Positions 44,887 to 54,300 of a stretch of DNA of 64,000 bases are shown one piece after another. Source of the stretch: an uncultured Coriobacteriaceae bacterium (GTDB lineage: Bacteria; Actinomycetota; Coriobacteriia; Coriobacteriales; Coriobacteriaceae); assembly GCA_944322305.1 (NCBI GenBank), contig CALUOP010000001.1:310001-374000 (forward strand). Direction: 5' to 3'. The notes beneath the pieces were generated by a model. The model did not search any database. It was not told where the DNA came from and saw only the letters and a program-made list of their open reading frames with translations. Both the position numbers and the translations under genes were made by a program. The first letter of the stretch is position 1. Each line of letters opens with the position of its first letter.

Positions 44887-46806
44887 TCACGCGCGCTCGG
44901 GCAGCACGCCCTCGCGGTAAGCCGCCAGCAGCTGGCGCAGGTCGCTGATCTGCTCGCGGATCTCCTCGCCCGCGTCGGTGTCGGCCACCATCACGGTGCG
45001 CTCCACCGGCTCGAAGCAGTCGGTTATGCTCGTGATGTCGGCGTTCTCCTCCAGCGCCTCCTCCACCGACTCGAACGGCCGGTGCTCCTTGATCCGCATC
45101 CCGTGGCTCGAGTAGATGAGCGTGTAGCCGGCGATGCCGGTGGTCTGCCGATACGCGCGGCAAAAGCCGCCGTCGATCACCAGCAAGCGCCCGTCGGCGC
45201 GCACCGGGCCCTCGCCGTCTTTGGCCCGCACGGGCGTGTGGCCGTTGACGATGTGGGCGTGCTCGGCAGGCAGGCCGAACGCCCGCAGAATCATGCGGCA
45301 CACGGCGGGGTCGCGCGCCAGGCGGTAATAGGGGTTTTGCGGCTCGTCCCACGCGCGCTCGTCCGCCACGAACGAGTGCTCGAAGGTCTTGACCGTCCGC
45401 CCCGTAAGCGGCGAGTTCCGCCCGCACCACAGGTACCACATCCAGTCGAGGTCGTCTTCGGCCCGCGTGCGCCACGCGCGGCGCGCCACCGCGTCGCAGA
45501 AGTCAAAGAGGCACGGCCCCGCATGCTGCGCGCCGTCCGACAGCACGGCCGAAAACGTCCCGTCCTCGTTGAGGGGCACGCAGCCGTGGAACAGCAGGTT
45601 GCGGTTGCACGCCAGGTACAGCGAGCCGCGCTCGTACAGGAAGCTCACGTGGCGCCGCAGGCGGGCGTTGCCCGTAAACGCCTCGGCGAGCTGGGCGACA
45701 AGGGCCGACTCCTCGTCGCTGAGAGCGTACGGGTCGGCCGGGTCCACCGTGGGGAAGTCGCAGGTGGCAAGCGGCCAGCGCGTGCCGGCGATCTCCACCG
45801 TGCCGCCCTTTCGGTCGAGCTTGTCCAACAGCAGGCGGTCGGCCATGTCGAACTCGGGATGGCGCCTGACGATCTGCCCCTCGAGCTTTGCCAGCATCAC
45901 GTTGACGGCCTTCACCAGCGGCGTGAGCCCCCAGCGCCTCTCTTCGCCCTCGTCGCGCCGGTACGTGCGCTCCGCGAAGAACGCCAGCTCGCGCAAGCCG
46001 ATGCCGTAGCCGCGCTCCAACACCTCGAAGTTGTCATAGCGCAGGTTGTTGCGCAGCACCGTCATGATGCAGGCGGGCTCACCGGCGGCCGCACCCATCC
46101 ACAGCACGTCGTGGTTGCCCCACTGGATGTCCACGTTGTGGTGGGCCATGAGCACGTCCATGACCTTGTCGGCGTGCGCGCCGCGGTCGTAAACGTCGCC
46201 CACGATGTGCAGGCGGTCGACGGCCAGGCGCTTGATGAGCGCGGCGAGCGAGGCGATGAAGTCGGCGGCAGAGCCGGTCTCGATGATCGAGGCCACGATG
46301 CGCTCGTGGTAGCGCACGCGGTAGTTCTCCTCGTCGGGGTGGGTGTGGAGCAGCTCGTCGATGATGTAGGCGTACGCGGCGGGCAGGGCCTTGCGCACCT
46401 TGGAGCGCGTGTAGCGCGCCGAGAGGCGCCGGGCCACGCGCACCAGCCGCGCAAGCGTTTCCTGGTACCACGCCGGCGAGTCGAGCCGCGCCTGCCGCAC
46501 GCGGGCGAGCTTCTCGCGCGGGTAGTAGATGAGGGTGCGCAGCTCGGCCTTCTCGCCGGCGCCGAGCGCGTCGCCGAAGACGGCGTCCACGTGCTCGCGC
46601 ACCACGCCCGAGCAGTTGTTCACGATGTGCATGAACGCCTCGTACTCGCCGTGGACGTCGCTCATGAAGTGCTCGGTGCCCTTGGGCAGGTTGAGGATGG
46701 CCTGCAGGTTGATGATCTCGGAGGAAGCCGCCTGCTGGCTGGGGAACTGACACGCGAGCAGCCTCAGGTACCTGAGGCGCTCGGGCGCCAAGCTGAGTGC
46801 GATCAT
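44887..46806 (-). CDS. fbp: Fructose-1,6-bisphosphatase class III
   Basis: A gluconeogenic phosphatase of 639 aa, the length of the class III (FBPase_2) family. The metallophosphatase motifs are SDVHGEYEAF, GDVYDRGAHADKV, WGNHD and HIVNGHTPV; YLWCGRNSPLTG is family-specific. ATG 46806 follows AAAGGA; a reading to 46917 lacks family sequence. Single-gene unit. Together with the duplicated pyruvate kinases upstream in the window it points to control of glycolysis versus gluconeogenesis. Confidence 0.95.
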   Translation of the reverse strand: MIALSLAPERLRYLRLLACQFPSQQAASSEIINLQAILNLPKGTEHFMSDVHGEYEAFMHIVNNCSGVVREHVDAVFGDALGAGEKAELRTLIYYPREKLARVRQARLDSPAWYQETLARLVRVARRLSARYTRSKVRKALPAAYAYIIDELLHTHPDEENYRVRYHERIVASIIETGSAADFIASLAALIKRLAVDRLHIVGDVYDRGAHADKVMDVLMAHHNVDIQWGNHDVLWMGAAAGEPACIMTVLRNNLRYDNFEVLERGYGIGLRELAFFAERTYRRDEGEERRWGLTPLVKAVNVMLAKLEGQIVRRHPEFDMADRLLLDKLDRKGGTVEIAGTRWPLATCDFPTVDPADPYALSDEESALVAQLAEAFTGNARLRRHVSFLYERGSLYLACNRNLLFHGCVPLNEDGTFSAVLSDGAQHAGPCLFDFCDAVARRAWRTRAEDDLDWMWYLWCGRNSPLTGRTVKTFEHSFVADERAWDEPQNPYYRLARDPAVCRMILRAFGLPAEHAHIVNGHTPVRAKDGEGPVRADGRLLVIDGGFCRAYRQTTGIAGYTLIYSSHGMRIKEHRPFESVEEALEENADITSITDCFEPVERTVMVADTDAGEEIREQISDLRQLLAAYREGVLPERA

Positions 46807-46959
46807 AGCGTCCTTTCGGGAACGCGGCGGGCCGAGCGCGACGCGCGGAACGGCGGCATCCGGGCCTCTCGCCCGCGCGGCGCACCGTGCCCGCAGCGCC
46901 CAGCCGCCAGGCGCCAAGGCTGCCTGGAGGCGCGGCGTCCGCGCGCGGCCGCCGCGGCG

Positions 46960-47470
46960 CTAGATCACCTGAACGTCGGCGTTGTCGCAGGCGCGGAGGA
47001 ACTCGTGCGGGAGCTCGCCGTCGAAGACCACCACGTCGACTGCGTCGAGGTCGCAGATCTGGAAGGTGCTGCGCCGGCCCACCTTGCTGGAATCCATAAG
47101 CACCACCGTTTGGTCGGCCCGCTCGATGCAGGCGCGCTTGAGGGCCGCGTCCTCGTCCGAGCCGCACATGAAGCCCGTGGAGCTCTGGAAGCTCGTAACG
47201 CCGAGGAAGAGCTGGTCGAAGCTCAGGCGGCGCACGTCCTCCGCGCTGCGCCCGCCGCAAACCGACAGGCTGCAGCGGTTGAGGTTGCCGCCGACGAGAA
47301 TGGCGCGCACCTGCTCCAGGCGCGCAAGCTCGCAGGCGCAGGTGATGCTGTTGGTAAACACGATGGAGCGTTGGTCGGGAAGCTCGCGCGCGAGCATGGT
47401 GGTGGTGCTACCCGAGTCGAGGAACGGCGTGCCGTTGGGGCGCACCAGCTGGGCGGCCTTGCGCGCCACG
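46960..47470 (-). pseudogene. DeoR-family regulator, 5' half missing
   Basis: About 165 codons of the C-terminal sensor domain remain: VARKAAQLVRPNGTPFLDSGSTTTMLAREL, read in two blocks, then VFTNSITCACEL, ILVGGNLNR, GVTSFQSSTGFMC and MDSSKVGRRS, all typical of DeoR. The N-terminal HTH (about 85 residues) is gone. Upstream of VARKA the reading frame enters the antisense strand of an mtlA fragment (47467-48243), so the gene was cut at about 47470. It has no start and is presumably non-functional. The regulator probably controlled the PTS gene it adjoins. Confidence 0.85.
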
Positions 47471-48243
47471 GCATCTTCACGCCCATCGGCCTCACGCAGG
47501 TTCAGGAGACCAGCCGCTCCATCATGTACATGCTCGAGGCCAACCCCGGGCCTGGCGTGGGCGTGCTTTTGGCCTACTGCTTCTTCTGCCGCGACGCAAA
47601 GACGCGCCAGTCGGCACCCGGCGCGATCATCATCCATTTCTTCGGCGGCATCCACGAGATCTACTTCCCCTACGTGCTGATGAACCCCAAGGTTATCGTG
47701 GCGCCGATCCTGGGCAACATGGCCGCCATCGCGTGGTTCAGCCTGACCGGCTGCGGCCTGGTGGCGCCGGCCTCCCCGGGTTCGATCATCGCGTTCCTGT
47801 CGATGACGCCGCCTGAGTACCTGCTGCCCACGATTGTCGGCGTGGCCATCGCCGCCGGCGTGTCGTTCGCAGTTGCCGCGCCCATCGTGCGCACCGCCGA
47901 CGTGGCCAACCTCGACCAGGCCACCGAGCAGATGCGCGAGATGAAGGGCACCGCCGAGGCCGCCGTGATCTCGGACACCACCAACGGCCTGGTGATCTTC
48001 GCCTGCGACGCGGGCATGGGCTCCTCGGCCATGGGCGCCACGCGCTTCCGCAACCGCATCAAGGCCGACCGCCCCGACCTCACCGTGAAGCACTCCAGCG
48101 TTGACATCGTTCCGCCCGAGGCCGACATCGTGGTGTGCCAGCGCGTGCTGGCCAACATCTGCAAGATCCTTGAGGACGACACCGTGGTTGAGAAGCTCAA
48201 GACCACCACGGACGTTGACTGGGTGTTGAGCGTGCTCGCGTAA
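47467..48243 (+). pseudogene. mtlA: Mannitol-type PTS EIICB (MtlA-like), 5' part missing
   Basis: About 258 codons remain: the end of the EIIC membrane domain (HGIFTPIGLTQVQETSRSI, EANPGPGVGVLL, FGGIHEIYFPYVLMNPK) and the whole EIIB domain with the phosphocysteine motif FACDAGMGSSAMGA. The beginning of EIIC, roughly the first 190 residues in relatives, is absent; the sequence before HGIFTPIG is antisense to the truncated deoR gene. No EIIA or mannitol-1-P dehydrogenase gene follows. A strong terminator lies downstream (48274-48328). Loss of mannitol uptake through this gene is likely. Confidence 0.85.
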
Positions 48244-48273
48244 GCGACGCGGCGCCCCTCCTCTCCCCACCGC

Positions 48274-48328
48274 GCGCGGGGCCAAGCAACCGGTTCGCAC
48301 GGGCGAGCCGAGCTGCTTGGCCCCGCGC
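48274..48328 (+). terminator. Terminator after the mtlA remnant
   Basis: A 15-bp perfect stem (GCGCGGGGCCAAGCA and complement) followed by CTTTTC, 30 bp past the stop. Confidence 0.85.
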
Positions 48329-48474
48329 CTTTTCTGTGGGCGGGCTCTGATGCGAGGTGCGATCCGCAAGGGGCGGCGGCCGTGCGCCCCGCCCAGCCCG
48401 CGCGCCACCCGCCCGCGCGCCGCCCGTTTCGTGCCACAATAGGCTCATCGCGCATCGCTTGCGAAAGGGGCGCC

Positions 48475-49281
48475 ATGCCAGAAGACCTGCAGCTTTACGA
48501 CACGCACTGTCACCTGGGGTTTCTCCCCGATCCCGCCCAGCATGCGCGCGACGCGGCGGCGCTTGGCATGAGCTGCCTTTCGGCCGGGGTTGAGCCGGCC
48601 GGCTGGGAAGCTGAGCAGGCGCTTCTCGGCGTGCTTCCCAACGTGACAGTGGGGCTGGGACTTCACCCTTGGTGGGTGGCGGAAGACGTCCAAGCGCGCG
48701 CAGAGCAGCTGGAGGCTTTTGAACGGCTCCTGCCCTCGGCTTGCTTGGTGGCCGAGGTGGGCCTCGACTTCGGGCAGGCCCACATCCATGCACGCGCAGC
48801 GCAGACAGAGGCGCTCCGGCGCATAGGCGCGCTTTGCGCAGAAACGCCCTCTGCCACCCCCGGTGGGCGCCGCGTCCTTTCCGTCCACGCCGTGCGCGCC
48901 GCTGGCGAGGTGCTCGACGTCCTCGGGCAAACCGGCGCCCTTGAGGCCTGTACCTGCATCTTCCATTGGTTCAGCGGCACGAGCGAGGAGCTGGCCCGCG
49001 CCGTGCGCGCCGGATGCCTGCTCTCGGTGGGACCGCGCATGCTCGCCACTCGGCGCGGGCGCGCCTACGCGCAAAGCGTGCCGGCTGACCGCCTGCTGCT
49101 GGAAACCGACCTCCCCGGCGCAGCTGGCGAGACGCTCTCTGCCGCCGAGCATCGCGCGGCGCTTATCGCGGCGCTCGAGGTGCTCGCAGGCCTGCGCCGC
49201 GAGCCCGACCTGGTGCAGCGCCTCGCGCAAAATGCCGCCAACCTGCACGTTGCGAAGGGTTTCCGGGGCGAGCCCCGGTGA
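48475..49281 (+). CDS. TatD-family metal-dependent hydrolase
   Basis: 268 aa TIM-barrel hydrolase. Metal and catalytic motifs: DTHCHL at the N-terminus, VAEVGLDF, SVHAVRAAGEV, FHWFSGT and LLETDLPG. TatD proteins act as DNases or related phosphoesterases in the cytoplasm. It is somewhat divergent from canonical TatD (EIGLD reads EVGLD, and spacing differs), so the substrate is uncertain. ATG 48475 follows AAAGGGG. Single gene, convergent with the ABC operon; a terminator for that operon lies at 49329-49374. Confidence 0.88.
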   Translation: MPEDLQLYDTHCHLGFLPDPAQHARDAAALGMSCLSAGVEPAGWEAEQALLGVLPNVTVGLGLHPWWVAEDVQARAEQLEAFERLLPSACLVAEVGLDFGQAHIHARAAQTEALRRIGALCAETPSATPGGRRVLSVHAVRAAGEVLDVLGQTGALEACTCIFHWFSGTSEELARAVRAGCLLSVGPRMLATRRGRAYAQSVPADRLLLETDLPGAAGETLSAAEHRAALIAALEVLAGLRREPDLVQRLAQNAANLHVAKGFRGEPR

Positions 49282-49328
49282 CTTGCGGCACGCCCCCGGC
49301 GGACGAACCGCGAACCCCCATGAAAAAG

Positions 49329-49374
49329 GCCTCCCGTCTCCCGCACCTTGTTTTCGATCCGAGAGATGGGAGGC
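49329..49374 (-). terminator. Terminator of the marR-ABC-ABC operon
   Basis: A GCCTCCC.TCTC/GAGA.GGGAGGC stem with one mismatch, followed on the minus strand by TTTTTCAT. It lies 39 bp past the stop at 49413. Confidence 0.75.
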
Positions 49375-49412
49375 GCTTCAACGGGCACCAACCCGCTTCG
49401 GGCGCGTCGCCG

Positions 49413-51380
49413 CTAGCTCAGCTCCAGCATGCCGGTGTAGAGCTGGTAGTAGCGGCCCTTTTGCGCCATGAGCTCGTCGTGGCTGCCGCGCTCCACGATG
49501 CGCCCGTGCTCGAGCACCATGATGGCGTCGGCGTCGCGCACGGTGGAGAGCCGGTGGGCGATCACGAAGGTCGTGCGCCCGCGCATGAGCTGGTCCATGC
49601 CGCGCCCGATGAGCATCTCGGTGCGCGTGTCGATGGAGCTTGTCGCCTCGTCCAGGATCAGCACCGGCGGGTCGGCCACCGCCGCGCGGGCAATGGCCAG
49701 AAGCTGGCGCTGCCCCTGGGAGAGGTTCGCGCCGTCAGAGGTCACCAGGGTGTCGTAGCCGTCCGGCAGGCGCCGGATGAAGCTGTCGGCGTTGGCGATC
49801 CGCGCCGCCGCGCGCACCTCCTCGTCGGTGGCGTCGAGCTTGCCGAAGCGGATGTTCTCGGCGATGGTGCCCGTGAACAGGTGCGTGTCCTGCAGCACGA
49901 TACCGAGGCTTTTGCGCAGGTCGTCCTTGGCGATGTTCTTGACGTTGATGCCGTCGTAGGTGATCTCGCCCTCCTGCACGTCGTAGAAGCGGTTGATGAG
50001 GTTGGTGATGGTGGTTTTGCCCGCGCCCGTCGATCCCACGAAGGCGATCTTCTGCCCCGGCTTGGCAAAGAGGTTGAGCTTGTGCAGCACCTCGTGCCCG
50101 GGCTCGTAGCCAAAGCTCACGTCGTGGAAGCGCACGTCGCCGTGCAGGGGAATGAGCCCTGTGGCCAGCACGGTGCCGTCGGCGCCCGGAGCCGTGGTCT
50201 CAGCCACCGCGCCCATCTGGGCGGCGGGAAGCTCCCCGTCCGCTCCGTCGCCGGCGCCGCCCGCCGCGCACGCCCGCTCCGAACCGGCCGCCACCGGCAC
50301 GAGCGCGCCCCACGCGCCCACGCCAAAGCCCTCGGGAACGCGCCACGCCCACGCGTCCTCGCCCGTTTTGACCAGGCGCACGGAACCTTCGTCCACCTCG
50401 GGCTTCTCGCGCATGGCCGCAAAGACGCGCTCAGCGCCCGCCAGCGCCGACAGCAGAAAGTTCGACTGCTGCGTGAACTGGTTGATGGGCAGGGCCGTCT
50501 GGCGCACGAACACCAGGTAGCTCGCCAGCGCGCCCACGTCGGTGGCGCCCGTGATGGCCATCCAGCCGCCCAGCGCCGCCACCACGGCGTAATCCACGTA
50601 GCTGATGGAAACCACGGCCGGGATCATGGACGCGGCATAGGCCTGGGCGCCGGTACCCGCCACGCGCAGGCGCTCGTTCTTGTCGCGGAACGTGCTTACG
50701 TTCGCCGCCTCGTGGTTGAAGACCTTCACCACCTTCTGCCCGGTCACCATCTCCTCGATGTAGCCGTCGAGCTCACCCAGCACCTCCTGCTGGCGACGGT
50801 AATACCCGCGGCTCTTCTTGGTGGAGTAGGCGATGTAGGAGAACATGGCCACGTACCCCACCACCACGAGCAGGGAGAGCTGCCAGTTCAGCACGAAGAT
50901 CATCACCAGCGTGCCCACGATCTGGATAGCGCTTTGGATCACCATGGCAAAGCTGTTGTTCATGGCCTCGGCCACGGTGTCCACGTCGTTGGTGAAGTAG
51001 CTCATCACGTCGCCGCGGCTGCGCGTGTCGAAATAGCGCAGCGGCAGCGTCTGGATGTGCGCGAACAGGTCGCGCCTGATGTCCACCAGCACCTTCTGCG
51101 CCGCGTGCACCATCAGCTGGGTGTAGCCCAGCGCCGACAGCGCGCCCACGCCGAAGATAACCGCCGTGAGCACCACGCCGCCCACAAACGAGCTCCAGTT
51201 GCCGGCGGTGAGGCTGTCAACCACCGGCCGGATCATGTAGGTGCCCAAAAGGTTCGCCAAGGCTGACACGGAGACCAACACGGCCACGCCCAAGAACAGC
51301 AGCCGGTGCCTGCCCAGGTAGGCGAGAAGGTCGCGCACGGTGCGCGCGAGGTCCTGGGGCTTGTTTCCCGGTGCCGGCAT
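49413..51380 (-). CDS. ABC exporter half-transporter, catalytic-site subunit (MarR operon)
   Basis: 655 aa: six spans (about residues 20-320) then an ATPase domain. Walker A GSTGAGKTT, signature LSQGQRQLL, Walker B LILDEATSSID with the catalytic glutamate, switch IAHRLSTV. A low-complexity insertion (about residues 360-407, rich in Ala/Gly) lies between the domains. ATG 51380 overlaps the upstream stop codon (TGATG), coupling translation. Pairs with the 51380-53128 product as a heterodimeric exporter controlled by MarR. It resembles the 35353-37323 protein; the two exporters are paralogous. Confidence 0.93.
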   Translation of the reverse strand: MPAPGNKPQDLARTVRDLLAYLGRHRLLFLGVAVLVSVSALANLLGTYMIRPVVDSLTAGNWSSFVGGVVLTAVIFGVGALSALGYTQLMVHAAQKVLVDIRRDLFAHIQTLPLRYFDTRSRGDVMSYFTNDVDTVAEAMNNSFAMVIQSAIQIVGTLVMIFVLNWQLSLLVVVGYVAMFSYIAYSTKKSRGYYRRQQEVLGELDGYIEEMVTGQKVVKVFNHEAANVSTFRDKNERLRVAGTGAQAYAASMIPAVVSISYVDYAVVAALGGWMAITGATDVGALASYLVFVRQTALPINQFTQQSNFLLSALAGAERVFAAMREKPEVDEGSVRLVKTGEDAWAWRVPEGFGVGAWGALVPVAAGSERACAAGGAGDGADGELPAAQMGAVAETTAPGADGTVLATGLIPLHGDVRFHDVSFGYEPGHEVLHKLNLFAKPGQKIAFVGSTGAGKTTITNLINRFYDVQEGEITYDGINVKNIAKDDLRKSLGIVLQDTHLFTGTIAENIRFGKLDATDEEVRAAARIANADSFIRRLPDGYDTLVTSDGANLSQGQRQLLAIARAAVADPPVLILDEATSSIDTRTEMLIGRGMDQLMRGRTTFVIAHRLSTVRDADAIMVLEHGRIVERGSHDELMAQKGRYYQLYTGMLELS

Positions 51381-53128
51381 CAGCGCTCACCTCCTTCCCC
51401 GTTAGGGGCCCCGTGCGTCTGCGACGCGTAAATCTCCTGGTAGATGCCATCACGCTCGAGAAGCTCCTCGTGCGTGCCCACCGCGTGCACGCGGCCGTCG
51501 TCCAAAACCACGATCTGGTCGGCCCCCACCACCGAGCTCACGCGCTGCGCGATGATGATCTTGGTCACGCCGTGAAGCGCCGCGAGGCTCTCGCGGATGT
51601 CTGCCTCGGTGGCGGTGTCGACCGCGCTGGTCGAGTCGTCGAAGATGACCACCTTCGGGCTCTTCAGCAGCGCGCGGGCTATGCACAGGCGCTGCTTCTG
51701 CCCGCCGGACACGTTCACGCCGCCCTGCCCCAGGTCGTAGTCGAGCCCGCCGGGCAAACGATCCAAGAACTCGTCCACGCGCGCCTGGCGGCACGCGGCG
51801 AGCAGCTCCTCGTCGGAGGCGTCGGCGTTGCCCCACCGGAGGTTCTCGCGCACCGTGCCCGAGAAGAGCACGTTTTTCTGCAGCACGATGGCCACCGCGT
51901 CGCGCAGGGCCGCGAGGTCGTAGGCGCGTACGTCGAGCCCGCCCACGGTAACCCTCCCCGCGGTGACGTCGTACAGGCGCGGGATGAGCTGCACCAGCGT
52001 GGTCTTGCCCGAGCCCGTGCCGCCGAGGATGCCCACCGTGGAGCCCGCGGGGATGGTGAGCGTCACATGCTCCAGTGCGTGCTCGCGAGCGTCGGCGCGG
52101 TACTTAAACGACACGTCCTCAAACGTCACCGCCCCGTTTCTCACCTCGGTCACAGCGCCTTCCGGCGAGGAGAGCGCCACCGGCTCGTCCAGCACCTCGC
52201 AGATGCGGTGAATGCTCGCCAGCGACCGCGTAAGCAGCAAAAACACGTTGGAGATCATGATGAGCGAGTTCATGATCTGCATCACGTAGGACAGAAGCCC
52301 CGTGAGCTCGCCCACAGCGAGGCCGCCGCCCAAGATCATCTGCCCGCCGAACCACATGATGAGCGTGGTCGCGGTGTACATGGACACCTGCAGCACCGGC
52401 ACGTTCAGCACCGCGTAGCGGAAGGTGTCCTCGCTCGTGCGCGCCAGTCCCTCGTTTACCTGGGCAAACTGCGCACGCTCGTAATCGCCGCGCACATAGG
52501 CCTTCACCACGCGCACCGCCGTGAGCATCTCCTGCACCCGGTCGTTGAGCTTGTCCACCGTGGCCTGCAGCACGCCGTAGCTGGGGCCCACGCGCCTAAC
52601 GATAAGCGCCAGCGCCACCGCCATCACCGGCGTCACGCACAGAAACACCAGCGCCAACTCGGCGTTGAGGTAAAACGCCATGCCGAAGCCGATCACGATC
52701 ATCACCGGGCCGCGCACCATGGGGCGGAACCCTGCGTTGAGCGCGTTTTGGATCACCGTGACGTCGGTGGTCATGCGCGTGACGAGCGAGGACGTCTCGA
52801 AGCGGTCGAGGTTGGAGAACGCGTACTCCTGCACGCGCTCGTACTCCGCCGCGCGCAGCCGCGCCCCGAGCCCGTAGCTGGCCCGCGCCGCGAAGCGCGC
52901 GTACAAAAGGCCCGTCACCAAGGCGAGAAGCGCGCAGACGCCCATGTAGGTGCCCTGGCGCAGGATGTAGGCGGTGTCGCGGTTGGCCACGCCCACGTCT
53001 ATGATGTCGGCCATGAGGATGGGGATGACCATCTCGAAGGCGCTCTCCACCACCACGAGCAGCATGCCGAGCACCGCGTCGCGCTTGTACTGCCCCAGGT
53101 AGCTCACGATGCGCTTAAGCTCGCCCAT
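51380..53128 (-). CDS. ABC exporter half-transporter, degenerate-site subunit (MarR operon)
   Basis: 582 aa with six spans and an ATPase domain. Walker A is GGTGSGKTT (consensus), signature VSGGQKQRL, and Walker B VIFDDSTSAVD has Asp in place of the catalytic Glu, marking the degenerate-site partner. The start taken is ATG 53128, overlapping marR by 14 bp with AAGGGGG upstream; ATG 53155 is possible. Middle gene of marR-ABC-ABC. Export of drugs or toxic metabolites is likely by analogy with similar MarR-linked pairs. Confidence 0.93.
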   Translation of the reverse strand: MGELKRIVSYLGQYKRDAVLGMLLVVVESAFEMVIPILMADIIDVGVANRDTAYILRQGTYMGVCALLALVTGLLYARFAARASYGLGARLRAAEYERVQEYAFSNLDRFETSSLVTRMTTDVTVIQNALNAGFRPMVRGPVMIVIGFGMAFYLNAELALVFLCVTPVMAVALALIVRRVGPSYGVLQATVDKLNDRVQEMLTAVRVVKAYVRGDYERAQFAQVNEGLARTSEDTFRYAVLNVPVLQVSMYTATTLIMWFGGQMILGGGLAVGELTGLLSYVMQIMNSLIMISNVFLLLTRSLASIHRICEVLDEPVALSSPEGAVTEVRNGAVTFEDVSFKYRADAREHALEHVTLTIPAGSTVGILGGTGSGKTTLVQLIPRLYDVTAGRVTVGGLDVRAYDLAALRDAVAIVLQKNVLFSGTVRENLRWGNADASDEELLAACRQARVDEFLDRLPGGLDYDLGQGGVNVSGGQKQRLCIARALLKSPKVVIFDDSTSAVDTATEADIRESLAALHGVTKIIIAQRVSSVVGADQIVVLDDGRVHAVGTHEELLERDGIYQEIYASQTHGAPNGEGGER

Positions 53129-53711
53129 GGCGCTCGCCCCCTTCGGAAGCCGCATCCAGCAGGTTGCCGTACGCGCGCGTGAGCAGCGCTTTGAACGTCG
53201 CGCGTTCCTCGTCCGTAAAGCCCGCGCACGCCGCCTTCTCCAAGTCGGCGCACGCCGCGTCCCACGCCGCCACGGCCTTGCGCCCGCGCGCGGTAAGCTC
53301 GATCTCCTTGGCGCGCCGATCGCGCGCGTGCGGCGCCGCCTCGATGTAGCCGCCGCGCTTGAGCGCCTCGATCATGCGAGAGATGGCCGCCGGGTCAAGC
53401 GAGAAATACTGGGCCACTTGCCGCTGTGTCGCCTTTCCGTACACGGCGAGGTACGTAAGGATCTTGGGTTGCCCCACGCCCAGCTCGACTTTGTCGTTGC
53501 AGAACAGGTATCGGCGCTGCGCGTGGAACAGGCGGTACACGAGCGCATGCAGGTCAAAGAGCGCGCTGCCCTTGCCCACGCTCACTGCGCGCTGCTCGGG
53601 CAGCTCGGGCCACGGCGGCACCGGCGCTGCTGCGGCAGGCACGGGCTCGCTAGCCGCGGCGACCCCCGCCTCCGCTGCGGGACGCTCGTGTTGCGCCTCA
53701 CCTTGTTGCAT
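53115..53711 (-). CDS. MarR-family transcriptional regulator
   Basis: 198 aa. A 45-residue Ala/Pro/Glu-rich N-terminal extension precedes the winged-helix core (ILTYLAVYGKATQRQVAQYF, LDPAAISRMIEALKRGGYI, RDRRAKEIELTARG). ATG 53711 follows GGGAG by 8 nt; GTG 53720 sits on the ribosome site. First gene of the operon. A perfect TTGATATATCAA palindrome and a partial copy lie just upstream (53731-53756), the probable autoregulatory operator controlling the exporter. Confidence 0.92.
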   Translation of the reverse strand: MQQGEAQHERPAAEAGVAAASEPVPAAAAPVPPWPELPEQRAVSVGKGSALFDLHALVYRLFHAQRRYLFCNDKVELGVGQPKILTYLAVYGKATQRQVAQYFSLDPAAISRMIEALKRGGYIEAAPHARDRRAKEIELTARGRKAVAAWDAACADLEKAACAGFTDEERATFKALLTRAYGNLLDAASEGGERHGRA

Positions 53712-53730
53712 CGCAATCACTCCCTATTAG

Positions 53731-53756
53731 TTGATATATCAATTATTGACATATCA
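53731..53756. promoter_or_regulatory. MarR operator candidate
   Basis: TTGATATATCAA (53731-53742), a 12-bp perfect palindrome, followed by the related TGACATATCA (53747-53756), in an AT-rich island directly upstream of marR. Confidence 0.7.
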
Positions 53757-53891
53757 TGTAATAAGAGGATTACGCAGGCTTGTCAAGGTTCGGCCCGATC
53801 CTTACCGAATCTTTACGCGCGCCTGACGCTTGGTTGACACGCACGCGGTATGAACGTATGTGAACGCTTCTGACGAAAGAGAGGAGCAGCC

Positions 53892-54149
53892 ATGCCGTCG
53901 CCCAACGATATCATCGGCCCGCGTGAGAGCGAGTTTACCGGCCTCAAGGGGCTGATCCTGCGCTACACCGGCACCACCTACGCCCTCATCCTCCTGAGCC
54001 TCTTCATCAAGGCGCTCACCTTCGGCGTCGGCGCGCCCGTTGCCGGCCCGCTCAACGTGCTTTCGCTCGTGGTACTGATCGCCGCGTTTGTGACGTTCCC
54101 CCTGCGTCGCCGCTGGCGCAAGCAGCAAGAAAGCCTCACGGCGGCGTAA
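53892..54149 (+). CDS. Small two-span membrane protein of unknown function
   Basis: 85 aa. Hydrophilic N-terminus (MPSPNDIIGPRESEF), two hydrophobic segments (about residues 28-45 and 52-70), and a basic C-terminus (LRRRWRKQQESL). ATG 53892 follows GAGAGGAG at good spacing and a terminator follows (54180-54210), so it is a genuine single-gene unit. I recognise no family. It is divergent from the marR operon, 180 bp away, but shares no obvious operator. Confidence 0.75.
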   Translation: MPSPNDIIGPRESEFTGLKGLILRYTGTTYALILLSLFIKALTFGVGAPVAGPLNVLSLVVLIAAFVTFPLRRRWRKQQESLTAA

Positions 54150-54179
54150 GCACCGTGCCAAAAGCAACCGTGTCCCTGC

Positions 54180-54210
54180 AAAAGGCGGAGTCCCCACGCT
54201 CCGCCTTTTC
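54180..54210. terminator. Bidirectional terminator
   Basis: AAAAGGCGGAG and CTCCGCCTTTT arms with an 8-nt loop; T-rich on one side and A-rich on the other, so it can work both ways. Confidence 0.8.
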
Positions 54211-54213
54211 TTG

Positions 54214-54286
54214 TGGGACGGATAGGGCAGGTTCTTGTGTCCCATCGCGGCAACCATGAGACAAAACAACCTGCCTACACGTCCCA
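54214..54286. repeat. Dispersed hairpin repeat, family E, copy 1
   Basis: TGGGACGGATAGGGCAGGTT at the left and AACCTGCCTA...CGTCCCA at the right form a long hairpin with an internal TTGTGTCCCATC segment. Copy 2 lies in the same orientation at 55869-55942, on the other side of the AlbA_2 gene. Confidence 0.75.
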
Positions 54287-54300
54287 AGGCACTGCGCCTG

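Noticed and set aside
44794-48243. A very long open frame on the plus strand across fbp, deoR and mtlA (over 1,100 codons)
   Set aside because: It is antisense to fbp for most of its length and lacks protein-like composition; only its last 259 codons are real coding sequence (mtlA remnant).
46960-48408. A long minus-strand frame joining the DeoR fragment to upstream sequence
   Set aside because: Upstream of about 47470 it is the antisense of the mtlA EIICB fragment; only the DeoR part is protein-like.
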